In this document: positions 7,422 through 15,719 of the stretch, one piece after another
How the letters are laid out: every line of letters begins with the position of its first letter
How positions within the stretch are numbered: the first letter of the stretch is position 1
DNA from: Eubacteriales Family XIII. Incertae Sedis bacterium
GTDB lineage: Bacteria > Bacillota > Clostridia > Peptostreptococcales > Anaerovoracaceae
Reading direction: 5' to 3'
Assembly (NCBI GenBank): GCA_031266025.1
Contig: JAISBV010000090.1
Location: forward strand, 1-39,731
Length of the DNA: 39,731 bases
Notes under the pieces: model-generated
Database searches by the model: none
What the model was told of the DNA's origin: nothing
What the model saw: only the letters and a program-made list of their open reading frames with translations
Program-made: the position numbers and the translations under genes

Positions 7422-8729
7422 TTGAATTTTTCCGAATTATACAGTTCAAAAATACGCAGCCCCGAAGACGCGGTTTCGATCATAGAAAACGGCGACGCCG
7501 TATATACGGGAGGAGATCCGCAGATACTGTACAGGGCTTTGCGCGATCTGCGCAAAGGATTCAAAGACGTGACGCTGTATTCCATGTTCGGTCTGTTGCC
7601 GGAAAGCGCCGAACTCATTGAATCGCCCGATATGTCGGAACACTTCTCTTTCATCCCGACCATAATAGGCGTAAATGAAATCAAGCGTTGGCCGAATAAA
7701 GGACTTGATCATATCTTTGTGCATTTCAGCGAACTTGAGGATATGATAAAACGCCGCGTCAATCCGGACGCCGTTCTTGTCAGGGGCTGTCCCATGGACG
7801 GGAACGGATTTATTCACCTTGCCGCGAGCAACGGCGGGGCGCGCGCCGCCGTAGACTGCGGCGCAAAAGTAATATTGCAGATAGACAAAAACGTACCGCA
7901 TATATATACGGACTACCACCGCGTACATATAAGTGAGATCGACGTCTTGTGCGAGGCCGAAAACCGGATGTACGAACCTCCTCAAAAACCCGCCGGCGTC
8001 AAAGAAAAACAGATAGCGGCGCATATAGCGGAACGTGTTCCGAACGGCGCCGTATTGCAGCTTGGCGTAGGCGGTATACCCGACGCCGTCGGCATGTTTT
8101 TGGACAGCCACAGAGATCTCGGCATACACACAGAGGTATTCACGGATTCTATGGCGATTTTGATGGAAAAGGGTGTTGTAAACAACAGAAAAAAGAATTT
8201 GCTGCCCGGCGTCAGTGTTGCGGGTTTTTTAGTCGGCGGCAAGCATACGCAAGAATTCGCTCATAACAATCCCGACATTTTACTGAAAAATTTGTCATGG
8301 ATAAACGACCCGATTCGCATAAGCCGGATACACGATATGATTTCCATAAATTCGTGCTTGGCCGTAGATTTGCGCGCGCAGGTTTGCTCCGAAAGCATAG
8401 GACACAGCGTCAGTTACGGGATCGGCGGGCAAGACAACTTTGTAATGGGCTCAAGAAGAGGGCCCGGCGGCAAGTCGTTCCTCGCTATGCGCGCCGCGGT
8501 CGAAAAAGAAAACGGGGAAAAGATATCAAAAATCACGCTTGCCTTGCCGTCCGGCAGCGTTGTGACAACACCGAGAACAGACGTGATGTATATTGTAACC
8601 GAATACGGCGCAGCGGACATGATGTTCAAGAGCGTAAAAGAACAGGCGCGCAATCTGATCAATATCGCCGATCCGGAATTTCGGGATCAACTCACTTTCG
8701 AAGCTCAAAAACACGGACTGCTTCTTTAA
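7422..8729 (+). CDS. Acetyl-CoA hydrolase/transferase-family CoA-transferase, paralog 2
   Basis: This second CoA-transferase is clearly paralogous to the preceding gene along its whole length (435 residues). It has YTGGDPQ near 28, GVGGIPDAVG at 215-224, the catalytic glutamate candidate Glu238 in LGIHTEVF, and the C-terminal GGQDNFVMGSR and VTTPRTDVMYIVTEYGAAD motifs. The start codon is TTG at 7422, fixed by AAGGAGGGG ending 6 nt before it. Two full, intact paralogs in tandem suggest either a heteromeric enzyme or two different acid substrates, such as two epimers or an upstream and a downstream acid. The pair opens the rightward operon, ahead of the dehydrogenases. Substrate specificity is unknown. 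Confidence 0.92.
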   Translation: MNFSELYSSKIRSPEDAVSIIENGDAVYTGGDPQILYRALRDLRKGFKDVTLYSMFGLLPESAELIESPDMSEHFSFIPTIIGVNEIKRWPNKGLDHIFVHFSELEDMIKRRVNPDAVLVRGCPMDGNGFIHLAASNGGARAAVDCGAKVILQIDKNVPHIYTDYHRVHISEIDVLCEAENRMYEPPQKPAGVKEKQIAAHIAERVPNGAVLQLGVGGIPDAVGMFLDSHRDLGIHTEVFTDSMAILMEKGVVNNRKKNLLPGVSVAGFLVGGKHTQEFAHNNPDILLKNLSWINDPIRISRIHDMISINSCLAVDLRAQVCSESIGHSVSYGIGGQDNFVMGSRRGPGGKSFLAMRAAVEKENGEKISKITLALPSGSVVTTPRTDVMYIVTEYGAADMMFKSVKEQARNLINIADPEFRDQLTFEAQKHGLLL

Positions 8730-8757
8730 GGAAACTGTAACCAAAAGGTGAACGCGT

Positions 8758-9762
8758 ATGAAAGCAATCGTATTCGAAGGCGCCGAACATCTTTCGGTAA
8801 AAGACGTACCGATGCCCTCCGTTCAAGAAGGCGGCACGCTCATTCGAATTGCCTACGCCGGCATTTGCGGCAGCGATATGACCATATACTGCGGCAAGCA
8901 CCCCAGGGCGCGCGCTCCTCTCGTTCTCGGCCATGAGTTCTCAGGCTACATCGCCTCAAAGAATCCAAGCCTTCCGGAAGGCAGTCTCGTAACCGTATAT
9001 CCCTACATGTATTGCGGCACATGCGAGATTTGTGAAAGCGGCCGGCAAAACGCCTGTCCGTCGGTAAGACTCATCGGCATAGACCGAGACGGCGGAATGG
9101 CTGAATACGTCTCAGTTCCCAATGACGGCATATTCCCCGCGCCGCCGGGAATATCCCCCAAACTTGCGGCATTTATAGAACCGTGCGGCATATCTGTTCA
9201 CGCCATGATAAGAGGCGGTTATCGCCCGGGCGACAGCGTTGCGATTTTCGGCGCGGGGCCTATAGGATTGGCTGTGGCAATAACATTGCGCGCTAACGGC
9301 GCCAAAGATATGATATTGATCGAGCCGAATGAAAGTCGATTGATGATCGCAAAGAAATTGGGGTTCAAAGCCGTCGCCGCCGGCCCGGACGCGCTCGGGC
9401 ATATTCGCGACGCAACGGGCGGACAAGGCGCCGACTGTATATTTGACTGCGCGGGGCATCAGTCCGCGATCGACGTAATACCCGACGCCGTGAAATGCGG
9501 AGGTTCCGTTGTTCTTGTCGCGGGCTATAAAAACCCGCCCGCAATGGATTTTCAAAAAGGCATGATGCGCGAATTCACGATACGTTTTGTACGCAACTGC
9601 AATCGGCGCGATTTTCGTATCGCCGCGGAATTAGTCGCGCGATTCGCGGCGGAATACGAGACGTTGTTAAGCGATACATTAACAATAGACGAAGCGCAAA
9701 AGGGTTTCGACCTTATGTCTTCGCCCGGCAAATCAATGAAGATAATGTTTGCGATAAGTTGA
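8758..9762 (+). CDS. Zinc-dependent medium-chain dehydrogenase, rightward operon
   Basis: This is the third zinc alcohol dehydrogenase of the locus, with 334 residues. Catalytic zinc ligands are Cys37 (GICGSD) and His59-Glu60 (LGHE). Structural cysteines are Cys86, 89, 92 and 100. The Rossmann motif VAIFGAGPIGLAVA lies near 162. AAAGGTGA about 8 nt before the ATG supports the start, 28 nt after the second CoA-transferase gene. It is of the sorbitol/L-idonate/galactitol-phosphate dehydrogenase type. L-idonate-type dehydrogenases make a 5-keto or 2-keto sugar acid, which would suit the KduD-like gene directly downstream, but this is inference from position. Confidence 0.92.
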   Translation: MKAIVFEGAEHLSVKDVPMPSVQEGGTLIRIAYAGICGSDMTIYCGKHPRARAPLVLGHEFSGYIASKNPSLPEGSLVTVYPYMYCGTCEICESGRQNACPSVRLIGIDRDGGMAEYVSVPNDGIFPAPPGISPKLAAFIEPCGISVHAMIRGGYRPGDSVAIFGAGPIGLAVAITLRANGAKDMILIEPNESRLMIAKKLGFKAVAAGPDALGHIRDATGGQGADCIFDCAGHQSAIDVIPDAVKCGGSVVLVAGYKNPPAMDFQKGMMREFTIRFVRNCNRRDFRIAAELVARFAAEYETLLSDTLTIDEAQKGFDLMSSPGKSMKIMFAIS

Positions 9763-9775
9763 CCGATTTTAAAAA

Positions 9776-9810
9776 GTTACTGCTCAAATGTTCAATCAAG
9801 ACTACTCAAA
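9776..9810 (+). repeat. Short dispersed repeat (full-length fragment)
   Basis: GTTACTGCTCAAATG followed by TTCAATCAAGACTACTCAAA is a near-consensus copy. The motif ACTGCTCAAA appears at the start and again, as ACTACTCAAA, 22 bp later. It lies between the dehydrogenase stop and the ribosome binding site of the KduD-like gene. Confidence 0.75.
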
Positions 9811-9821
9811 AAGGAGTCTCG

Positions 9822-10568
9822 ATGGGGATTTTAAACGGAAAAACTGCTGTAATCACAGGCGCGAGCCGCGGCATAGGCAAAGCTATAGCGATACGTCTCG
9901 CCGAAGAGGGCGCGAACATCGTTACGGTCACGCGAACAAAACCCACGGAAACCATTGCCGAAGTGGAAACTGCGGGTACGCGCTGCCTGTCAGTAGAATA
10001 TGACCTTTCCGACGGCGCCGGGCTTGACGCCATGGTTGACGGTATAGTTCGCGAATGCGGAACGATAGATATTCTTTGCAATAACGCCGGAGCGCAAATC
10101 CGTCATTCCTGCACCGAATTTCCGCGTTCCGATTGGGATTACGTCATGAACGTGAATTGCAACAATGTTTTTTTTCTTTGCCAAAAGATAGGAAGCATTA
10201 TGCTCAAAAAATCTTACGGCAAGATTATAAACATAGCGTCAATGCTGAGTTTTCAAGGCGGACTGACCGTGCCGGCCTACGCCGCGAGCAAGGGCGCCGT
10301 GATGCAATTCACAAAGAGTCTGTCCAACGAGTGGTCGAGCCGCGGCGTCAACGTGAACTGCATTGCGCCGGGATATTGCGACACGGAGCTGAATACGGCG
10401 CTGATCGCGGATCCCGCGCGCAGCAAACAAATACTTGACCGTATACCCGCCGGGCGGTGGGGGCGCCCCGTCGATATAGCCGGCGCCGCTTTGTTTCTGG
10501 CAAGCAACGCGTCCGATTATGTCAACGGCGTCATCATACCCGTCGACGGCGGTTGGCTCGGACGATGA
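9822..10568 (+). CDS. kduD: KduD-like short-chain dehydrogenase (2-deoxy-D-gluconate 3-dehydrogenase family)
   Basis: This NAD(P)-dependent SDR is closest to KduD, which interconverts 2,5-diketo-3-deoxygluconate and 2-keto-3-deoxygluconate. Visible motifs are TGASRGIG (12-19), NNAG (87-90), catalytic Ser140, Tyr153 and Lys157, and the KduD-typical strings IINIASMLSFQGG (135-147), DRIPAGRWG and DYVNGVIIPVDGGWL at the C-terminus. Length is 248 residues. The start at 9822 is set by AAGGAG 5 nt upstream, inside the end of a repeat copy; the longer open frame from 9759 would translate the repeat. It overlaps or nearly abuts the aldolase gene and is followed by a DgoK-like kinase, so 2-keto-3-deoxy sugar acid metabolism is the likely role. 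The exact substrate could differ from canonical KduD. Confidence 0.85.
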   Translation: MGILNGKTAVITGASRGIGKAIAIRLAEEGANIVTVTRTKPTETIAEVETAGTRCLSVEYDLSDGAGLDAMVDGIVRECGTIDILCNNAGAQIRHSCTEFPRSDWDYVMNVNCNNVFFLCQKIGSIMLKKSYGKIINIASMLSFQGGLTVPAYAASKGAVMQFTKSLSNEWSSRGVNVNCIAPGYCDTELNTALIADPARSKQILDRIPAGRWGRPVDIAGAALFLASNASDYVNGVIIPVDGGWLGR

Positions 10569-10579
10569 CGGAGGACGAC

Positions 10580-11476
10580 ATGATAAACGGTGTTATAATA
10601 CCGGCAATAGTTTTTTTCAACGCCGACGGCGGCGTCGATTACGAGAAATGCAGGGCGCATATGAAATGGGCTGTTTCCAAAGGCGTTCGCGGTCTGTTTG
10701 TCACGGGAACATACGGATCCGGATATCTGCTTACGCTTGAGGAACGCGTCAAAATATACGAAACGGCGTATGATCTGACAAAGAACGTCCGCAACGCCTT
10801 CGTCATTGCGCACACAGGCTGCATCGACACGGCTTCCGCGGTATTCCTTACAAGACGCGCCTCCGAAATAGGAATAAAAGCGGCAAGCGCGATCAGCCCT
10901 CTCATCTACAAATACAGCGAGGACGATATAAAACGGTATTATATGACTCTTCTTGAGTCGGCGGATATCGACTTATACGCTTACAACAATCCCGATCTGA
11001 CGGGCCGGGCTCTTTCCGTTAACATTATTGAACAACTCAGAGCGGCCGGCGTCAAGGGATTAAAGGACAGCTCCGTAGATACCGAATTGGCGAAACGCTT
11101 TTGCGAAACGGATTCGAGCGATTTTCAATACATACCCGGTACGGTATCAAAATGGATTGAATTCCGGCGATTGGGCGCATGCGCCATGATAGCCGGCATG
11201 TGCAATTACGCGCCGGAACCGGTCGTCGCTCTCTATGACGCGTCATTCAAAGACACGGTTGAAGCGCATCGTATCTACGATATAATCTCCGGACTGTCGC
11301 CCGGATTGAAATTCGGAAACAGCTTGGTTTCTTCGCATATATGTCTCGCGGCGAGAGGTTTTGATTCGGCGGGCATGCGCGCGCCTTTGCATGTGGACTT
11401 AGAACGCGATAAGGGCAAGGTGCGCAAGGCGAAAGAACTTATGGACGACGCTTTCGCGCGGCTGCGGCTCTCATAA
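10580..11476 (+). CDS. DHDPS/NAL/KDG-aldolase-family lyase
   Basis: This is a class I Schiff-base aldolase or dehydratase of the dihydrodipicolinate synthase superfamily, here probably acting on a 2-keto-3-deoxy sugar acid. The fold signature includes YNNP at 135-138 with Tyr135 and the Schiff-base lysine Lys162 in GVKGLKDSS. The usual GTTGE loop is altered to GTYGSGYLLT (43-52), so substrate carboxylate binding may differ from DapA. Length is 298 residues. The ATG at 10580 has GGAGGA 3-5 nt upstream; an alternative ATG at 10565 overlaps the preceding stop as ATGA. It stands between the KduD-like and DgoK-like genes. Whether it cleaves to pyruvate plus an aldehyde or dehydrates cannot be decided from sequence alone. 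Confidence 0.88.
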   Translation: MINGVIIPAIVFFNADGGVDYEKCRAHMKWAVSKGVRGLFVTGTYGSGYLLTLEERVKIYETAYDLTKNVRNAFVIAHTGCIDTASAVFLTRRASEIGIKAASAISPLIYKYSEDDIKRYYMTLLESADIDLYAYNNPDLTGRALSVNIIEQLRAAGVKGLKDSSVDTELAKRFCETDSSDFQYIPGTVSKWIEFRRLGACAMIAGMCNYAPEPVVALYDASFKDTVEAHRIYDIISGLSPGLKFGNSLVSSHICLAARGFDSAGMRAPLHVDLERDKGKVRKAKELMDDAFARLRLS

Positions 11477-11514
11477 GCGCCGCGATTCGACATACCGAAC
11501 CGGAGGTTGCGCCA

Positions 11515-12525
11515 ATGTACGACGTTTATTTTGATTTCGGCACAAGCAACACGCGCGGATATTTGCTGAAAGACGCTCAAATTGAGGCTCGTGTATCGGA
11601 AAATACAGGATCCAAAGACGTCTCGCTTGCCGGAAACAACGCTGTGCTGCTGGCCGCGCTGTCGCGGCTTTACGCGGAATTGCTGCAAAAAAGCGGATAC
11701 GATGCGAGCGAGCTTAAGGACGTCTACGCGTCCGGCATGATCACAAGCCCCTTCGGTCTTATGGAAGTTCCTCATTTAACGACCCCTTTGGACGCTGAGA
11801 AGCTGCGCATATCCATGGTTCGCTGCCCTATTGACGGGATATTTCCGCAAGGAGTCTCATTGGTTCCGGGCGCAAAGACCGCGGACGGGCCCATAACAAT
11901 CGAAAATGTGGCCGAGCTCAACAACCTGCGCGGTGAAGAAACCGAAGCAATGGGGATATGCGGACTGTTGCCGCCGCATTGGAAAGACTCAAGGTACTTG
12001 ATCATCATACCGGGTTCCCATACCCACAGTCTGCTCATGGAAAACGACGCGATCATGGATATACTGTCCACGTTTTCGGGCGAGATATTTCACGCGTTAA
12101 CACAAGCCACCGTCCTGCACGGCGGCGTCGAAACCGGCGGCAAAGACCGATATTCCGGCGTATCCCCGGACGCCGTACGCCTTGCCTGCCGTTTTCTGGA
12201 CAAATACGGGCTTGCAAGGGCAATTTATATCATCCATGCAATGAAGATATTCGAAGTGGCCGATAATTTCAAGAGACGCGCCATGCTCAGCGCGACAGTC
12301 GTCGGCGCCACCGTTCAGTCGATCACGGCCGCGCTCAGAGAAAAGTGGCAAAATACGGCGAACATATGCATTTACGGAGACGATGCGATTATGGAAACGT
12401 ACAACATCGCTTTTGCGTATTTTGCTCCCAAGCTGCCAAAACCGCTTAACATCAGCAGAGAACGCGTGGCGGCGAATGTAAACGGCATATTGCGCATCAT
12501 AAGCAGCGGCGGCGGTGAAAAGTGA
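11515..12525 (+). CDS. dgoK: DgoK-like 2-keto-3-deoxy-galactonate kinase family protein
   Basis: The protein matches the 2-dehydro-3-deoxygalactonokinase family, which phosphorylates 2-keto-3-deoxygalactonate at C6. Features are the phosphate-binding FDFGTSNTRGYL (7-18, usually DWGTTNLRA), the SGMITSPFG segment near 73, the hallmark LRGEETEAMG (138-147), and IIPGSHTHSLLMENDAIMD (164-182) with FSGEIFHAL (187-195). Length is 336 residues. GGAGGT is 8 nt before the ATG. It overlaps the next gene by 4 nt (GTGA). In the classical DeLey-Doudoroff route it is paired with KDPGal aldolase DgoA; none is present, so either the DHDPS-family lyase replaces it or the phosphate ester is used otherwise. Confidence 0.85.
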   Translation: MYDVYFDFGTSNTRGYLLKDAQIEARVSENTGSKDVSLAGNNAVLLAALSRLYAELLQKSGYDASELKDVYASGMITSPFGLMEVPHLTTPLDAEKLRISMVRCPIDGIFPQGVSLVPGAKTADGPITIENVAELNNLRGEETEAMGICGLLPPHWKDSRYLIIIPGSHTHSLLMENDAIMDILSTFSGEIFHALTQATVLHGGVETGGKDRYSGVSPDAVRLACRFLDKYGLARAIYIIHAMKIFEVADNFKRRAMLSATVVGATVQSITAALREKWQNTANICIYGDDAIMETYNIAFAYFAPKLPKPLNISRERVAANVNGILRIISSGGGEK

Positions 12526-13454
12526 AAAAAATACTGATTACATCGAAATCCTTCGGTCATGTCAGCGAAGAGCCTCTTGAGATGCTTCACGCCGCGGGAT
12601 GCGAAACGGTTTTCTATAACGAAGCATTTGACGAAATGCGATTCCGAGCCTTGCTTTCGGATTGCGCGGGCTTGATCATAGGTTCGCACAAGTTGTCGAA
12701 AGAAGCGGTAACGGGCGCAAAGACTCTCAAGATCGTCAGCAAGCACGGTGCGGGTCTCGACAATATTGATTTACCTCTTATGAAACGTCTCGGCATAACA
12801 GTGACAAACGTTCCCGCCGTAAACGCGAACGCTGTCGCTGATCTTACATTCGGGCTTATTCTCGATCTGTCGCGCGGTATATCCGCAGCGGAGCGAAATG
12901 TACGCGCGCATGAATGGAAATACTTTATCGGCGCGGACGTATACGCGAAGACATTGTCATTGATCGGTTTTGGCCGAATCGCGCAAAACGTGGCGCGCAG
13001 GGCCGCGGGCTTCTCGATGCGCGTACTCGTTTACGATCCGTATATAACAGAAATCCCCGAAGAATTCTTGGGTTTTGCGGAATTGACAAGTATTGAGGAC
13101 GCATTGAGGAACGCCGACGTCGTATCTGTGCATGTTCCTTTGAACGATTCGACGCGGGATTTGATTGCGGCCGATGAATTCCGTATGATGAAACCTCTTT
13201 GTCTGATTGTAAACACGTCGCGCGGCGGGGTAATAAACGAAAACGATCTGTGCGAAGCGCTGCGTGAAGGCCGGATAGGCGGCGCCGCGCTCGACGTGCT
13301 TGAAAACGAGCCCGTCCGTGCCTGCGAGCCGTTATTGCGGTTTGACAGGGTGATCATCACGCCGCACATGGGTATGTACTCGTTTGAGGCCGTCAATCAA
13401 GTAAGCTTGATTGCCGCCCAAAATATCATTGAGCATCTGCCGGATTTGGAGTGA
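12522..13454 (+). CDS. D-isomer-specific 2-hydroxyacid dehydrogenase
   Basis: This NAD(P)-dependent enzyme interconverts a 2-keto acid and the (R)-2-hydroxy acid and belongs to the phosphoglycerate/D-lactate/glyoxylate reductase family. Its GTG start overlaps the kinase stop. The nucleotide motif is LIGFGRIAQNVA (147-158). Catalytic residues are Arg234 (NTSRGG), Glu263 (ENEP) and His282 (TPHMG). Length is 310 residues. It precedes the ATPase and HGD-D genes and follows the aldolase and kinase. A simple idea is that it reduces the keto acid released by the aldolase (pyruvate or similar) to the 2-hydroxy acid that is then converted to a CoA ester. D-lactate or glycerate chemistry would both fit. 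Confidence 0.9.
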   Translation: MKKILITSKSFGHVSEEPLEMLHAAGCETVFYNEAFDEMRFRALLSDCAGLIIGSHKLSKEAVTGAKTLKIVSKHGAGLDNIDLPLMKRLGITVTNVPAVNANAVADLTFGLILDLSRGISAAERNVRAHEWKYFIGADVYAKTLSLIGFGRIAQNVARRAAGFSMRVLVYDPYITEIPEEFLGFAELTSIEDALRNADVVSVHVPLNDSTRDLIAADEFRMMKPLCLIVNTSRGGVINENDLCEALREGRIGGAALDVLENEPVRACEPLLRFDRVIITPHMGMYSFEAVNQVSLIAAQNIIEHLPDLE

Positions 13455-13489
13455 GTTTTGAGGAATAATCTGTTGAGGAGGCAATTGCA

Positions 13490-14368
13490 ATGGCACAGGA
13501 GTATTGGAAGTGGCCTGAATCCGACCGGTTGTCGGAAGATGTCGATTGGAGGAAGGCAAAAAAGATTGTTGCGGGCGTTGATATAGGCACAACGGGCTCG
13601 CAGGCGGCCGTTTTTTGCGACGGAGCGCTTTACGGCTCCGCCAACATTTCTACCGGGTACGACTTCAAAGCGGCGGCGGACTGCGTTATGTCGCGGATTT
13701 TGGAACCGGCCGGAATGAGCTTAAACGATATCGAAAGCATTGCCGCGACCGGTTTCGGCGCCGGGAATGTCTCATACGCGTCAAAAGCACTCGACGAAGT
13801 TCGGTGCGTCGCCAAAGGCGCGCGATTTATGTTCGGGCCGAACGTAACGACGGTTGTGGATTTGGGCGGACAGACCACAAAGGCCATACGTCTGTACGAC
13901 TGGGACAGGGTGCGCGATTTCACATTTAACGACAAATGCGCGACGGGTATGGGCCGCAACATAGAATTGATGGCCGACATCCTGCAAATCCCAATCACAG
14001 AAATCGGAGAAAAATCGCTAATGGCGGAAAAAGATCCCGAACCGGTCAGCACTACCTGTTATTCCTTCGCCAATCCCGAGACGGTGGGTCTGTTCACTCA
14101 AGGTTTCAAGGAAGAACATTACAGTGAAAACGACGTGTTGGCTTCTTATATATTCGCCGTATCATGGCGAATATTGGGTACGATAGGGAAACTTCAGCCG
14201 CTTGACCCGGGTGATTTTACAGTCTACGGCGAATTGGCCTTTACGGGCGGGCTTGCAAAGAATATCGGTATTACGAAACGGCTTGAACGGGAACTTTATA
14301 AAACAGCGCTCACGAGCGAGTATGATCCGCAATTGGCGGGAGCTATAGGCGCCGCGCTTTTAGCCTGA
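13490..14368 (+). CDS. BadF/BcrA/HgdC-type [4Fe-4S] ATPase, first of two
   Basis: This ASKHA-fold ATPase couples ATP hydrolysis to low-potential electron transfer, as in 2-hydroxyacyl-CoA dehydratase activators and class I benzoyl-CoA reductase. Phosphate loops are GVDIGTTGSQAA (29-40) and VVDLGGQTTK (122-131). Cluster cysteines are Cys150 (NDKCATGMGRNIE) and Cys190 (TTCYSF, where activators usually have an acidic-flanked Cys). TGGLAKN follows near 257. It has 292 residues with an N-terminal extension of about 27 residues (MAQEYWKWPE...) absent from simple activators and, from memory, seen in Bzd/Bcr ATPase subunits. GAGGAGG precedes the ATG. It begins a block of four genes: ATPase, HGD-D, HGD-D, ATPase. 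Confidence 0.92.
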   Translation: MAQEYWKWPESDRLSEDVDWRKAKKIVAGVDIGTTGSQAAVFCDGALYGSANISTGYDFKAAADCVMSRILEPAGMSLNDIESIAATGFGAGNVSYASKALDEVRCVAKGARFMFGPNVTTVVDLGGQTTKAIRLYDWDRVRDFTFNDKCATGMGRNIELMADILQIPITEIGEKSLMAEKDPEPVSTTCYSFANPETVGLFTQGFKEEHYSENDVLASYIFAVSWRILGTIGKLQPLDPGDFTVYGELAFTGGLAKNIGITKRLERELYKTALTSEYDPQLAGAIGAALLA

Positions 14369-14382
14369 TTGAGGGAGGCAAA

Positions 14383-15519
14383 ATGGAAAGATTTAGAAGC
14401 ATATTAGAGAATTTCCACACGTATGCCGAGAATTGGAAAAAGCGCTCCGGCGGCAGGGTTCTCGGTTATTATGAACCGTATATGCCCGAAGAAATCGCCT
14501 ATGCGGCGAATATACTGCCCGTGCGTATTATGTCAAGGCACGCTGCCGACGACGTCACGGATCGGCAGATGTACGGCAATTGTTATTGTACGCGAGACAT
14601 GCTGCGGCAGTTTATTAACGGGGATTACGCTTACGTTGACGGATTGGTGAATACCGAAGGCTGCCAATGGCTGTACAACGCCTTTCAGACCACACTCAAC
14701 AGCAAACCCGAATTGTACGGATATTATCTGTTTATGCCGGATTACCCGGACGGACGGACGTCTAAAGACGTATTGCGTTCGGAATTGGACATATTCAAAT
14801 GCCGCATGGAAGAGTGGACGGGCCGTGAAATAAGCAACGACGATCTGGATCGCGCTATTGACGTATATAATGAGAACAGACGCTTACTCAGACGCATATA
14901 CGAATTGCGCAGGGCCGATCACTCTGTTATTTCGGGTTCAGAGGCTATGGAATTGGTTCTGACGAGTCAGATCATGGACAAGTCCGAGATGAATGAAATG
15001 CTGAAGGCATTTATACCGGAGTTGGAAACCCGAAAACCACTTTCGGACGGGGTGCGCCTGATGCTGATCGGCAGCGAGACGTATGACGTCGCGCTCGAAA
15101 AGCTTGTCGAGTCTTTGGGCGCGAATATCGTCATCGACGAACTGGATAACGGAAGCTCTTATATATGGAATGAAACCATACCTCAGAAAGATCGGCTTAT
15201 GGCGCTGTCGCTGCGCTGCTTGGGGCGGCCGCACAGCGCGCTGAAGGACAGCGTATGGAGACGGCGCCCCGATCATATCTACAGGCTGTATGAGGATTTT
15301 CAAGCGGACGGCGCCATAATCGCAAAGCAGATATACTGTCACCCTCACGGAACGGATATGTACATGGTTTGGAAACTCCTGCGTGAACGAAATATCCCAT
15401 ATCATACTTTTGAACGCGACTCTACGCTCCCGTATGAGGAAACCCGGCAGCGTATCGCCGCGCTTATCGGCATGATCGAACCCGGAATAACGCGCTTATC
15501 GGGTTGGAGCAATTCATAA
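14383..15519 (+). CDS. 2-hydroxyacyl-CoA dehydratase / benzoyl-CoA reductase subunit (HGD-D family, BcrC/HgdB-like)
   Basis: This is one of two iron-sulfur subunits of an ATP-driven radical CoA-ester enzyme. It has 378 residues, about the size of BcrC/BzdN (near 43 kDa). The three cysteines expected to hold the [4Fe-4S] cluster can be assigned to Cys69 (NCYCTRD, with Cys67 close by), Cys94 (NTEGCQW) and Cys319 (AKQIYCHPHGTDM). The N-terminal VLGYYEPYMPEEIAYAANILPVR is typical of the family's first domain. GGGAGG precedes the ATG 14 nt after the ATPase gene. Its last codon and stop form half of an 8-bp duplication made by the insertion of the mobile repeat at 15523-15685. Substrate (2-hydroxyacyl-CoA dehydration versus reduction) is not decidable here. 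Confidence 0.88.
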   Translation: MERFRSILENFHTYAENWKKRSGGRVLGYYEPYMPEEIAYAANILPVRIMSRHAADDVTDRQMYGNCYCTRDMLRQFINGDYAYVDGLVNTEGCQWLYNAFQTTLNSKPELYGYYLFMPDYPDGRTSKDVLRSELDIFKCRMEEWTGREISNDDLDRAIDVYNENRRLLRRIYELRRADHSVISGSEAMELVLTSQIMDKSEMNEMLKAFIPELETRKPLSDGVRLMLIGSETYDVALEKLVESLGANIVIDELDNGSSYIWNETIPQKDRLMALSLRCLGRPHSALKDSVWRRRPDHIYRLYEDFQADGAIIAKQIYCHPHGTDMYMVWKLLRERNIPYHTFERDSTLPYEETRQRIAALIGMIEPGITRLSGWSNS

Positions 15520-15693
15520 GAGGTAACTACTCAGAGGTATGCCGGGCCTGATACTTTTTCCGTCATTCTGGGTTTATCCCAGAATCCATAGAGTATTTTT
15601 GGATTCCGGGACAAGCCCGGAATGACCGTACCGAGGCTTAATCAACCTTAATATCTTTGCAAGTGGCCTACCTTTGAGTAGTAACCATAAGAG
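15515..15693. mobile_element. MITE-like element A with perfect 8-bp target duplication
   Basis: The element spans 15523-15685 (163 bp). Its ends are imperfect inverted repeats: GTAACTACTCAGAGGTA at the left and, reading inward from the right, GTTACTACTCAAAGGTA (15 of 17). CATAAGAG stands on both sides (15515-15522 and 15686-15693), a perfect 8-bp target duplication. Inside are two stem-loops, 15565-15585 (ATTCTGGG/CCCAGAAT) and 15603-15623 (ATTCCGGG/CCCGGAAT), that are also inverted relative to each other. No coding capacity. It sits between the two HGD-D subunit genes, and the duplication includes the stop codon of the first. Confidence 0.9.
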
Positions 15694-15719
15694 ATATTAT
15701 GCAAGTATAATACGGAGGT

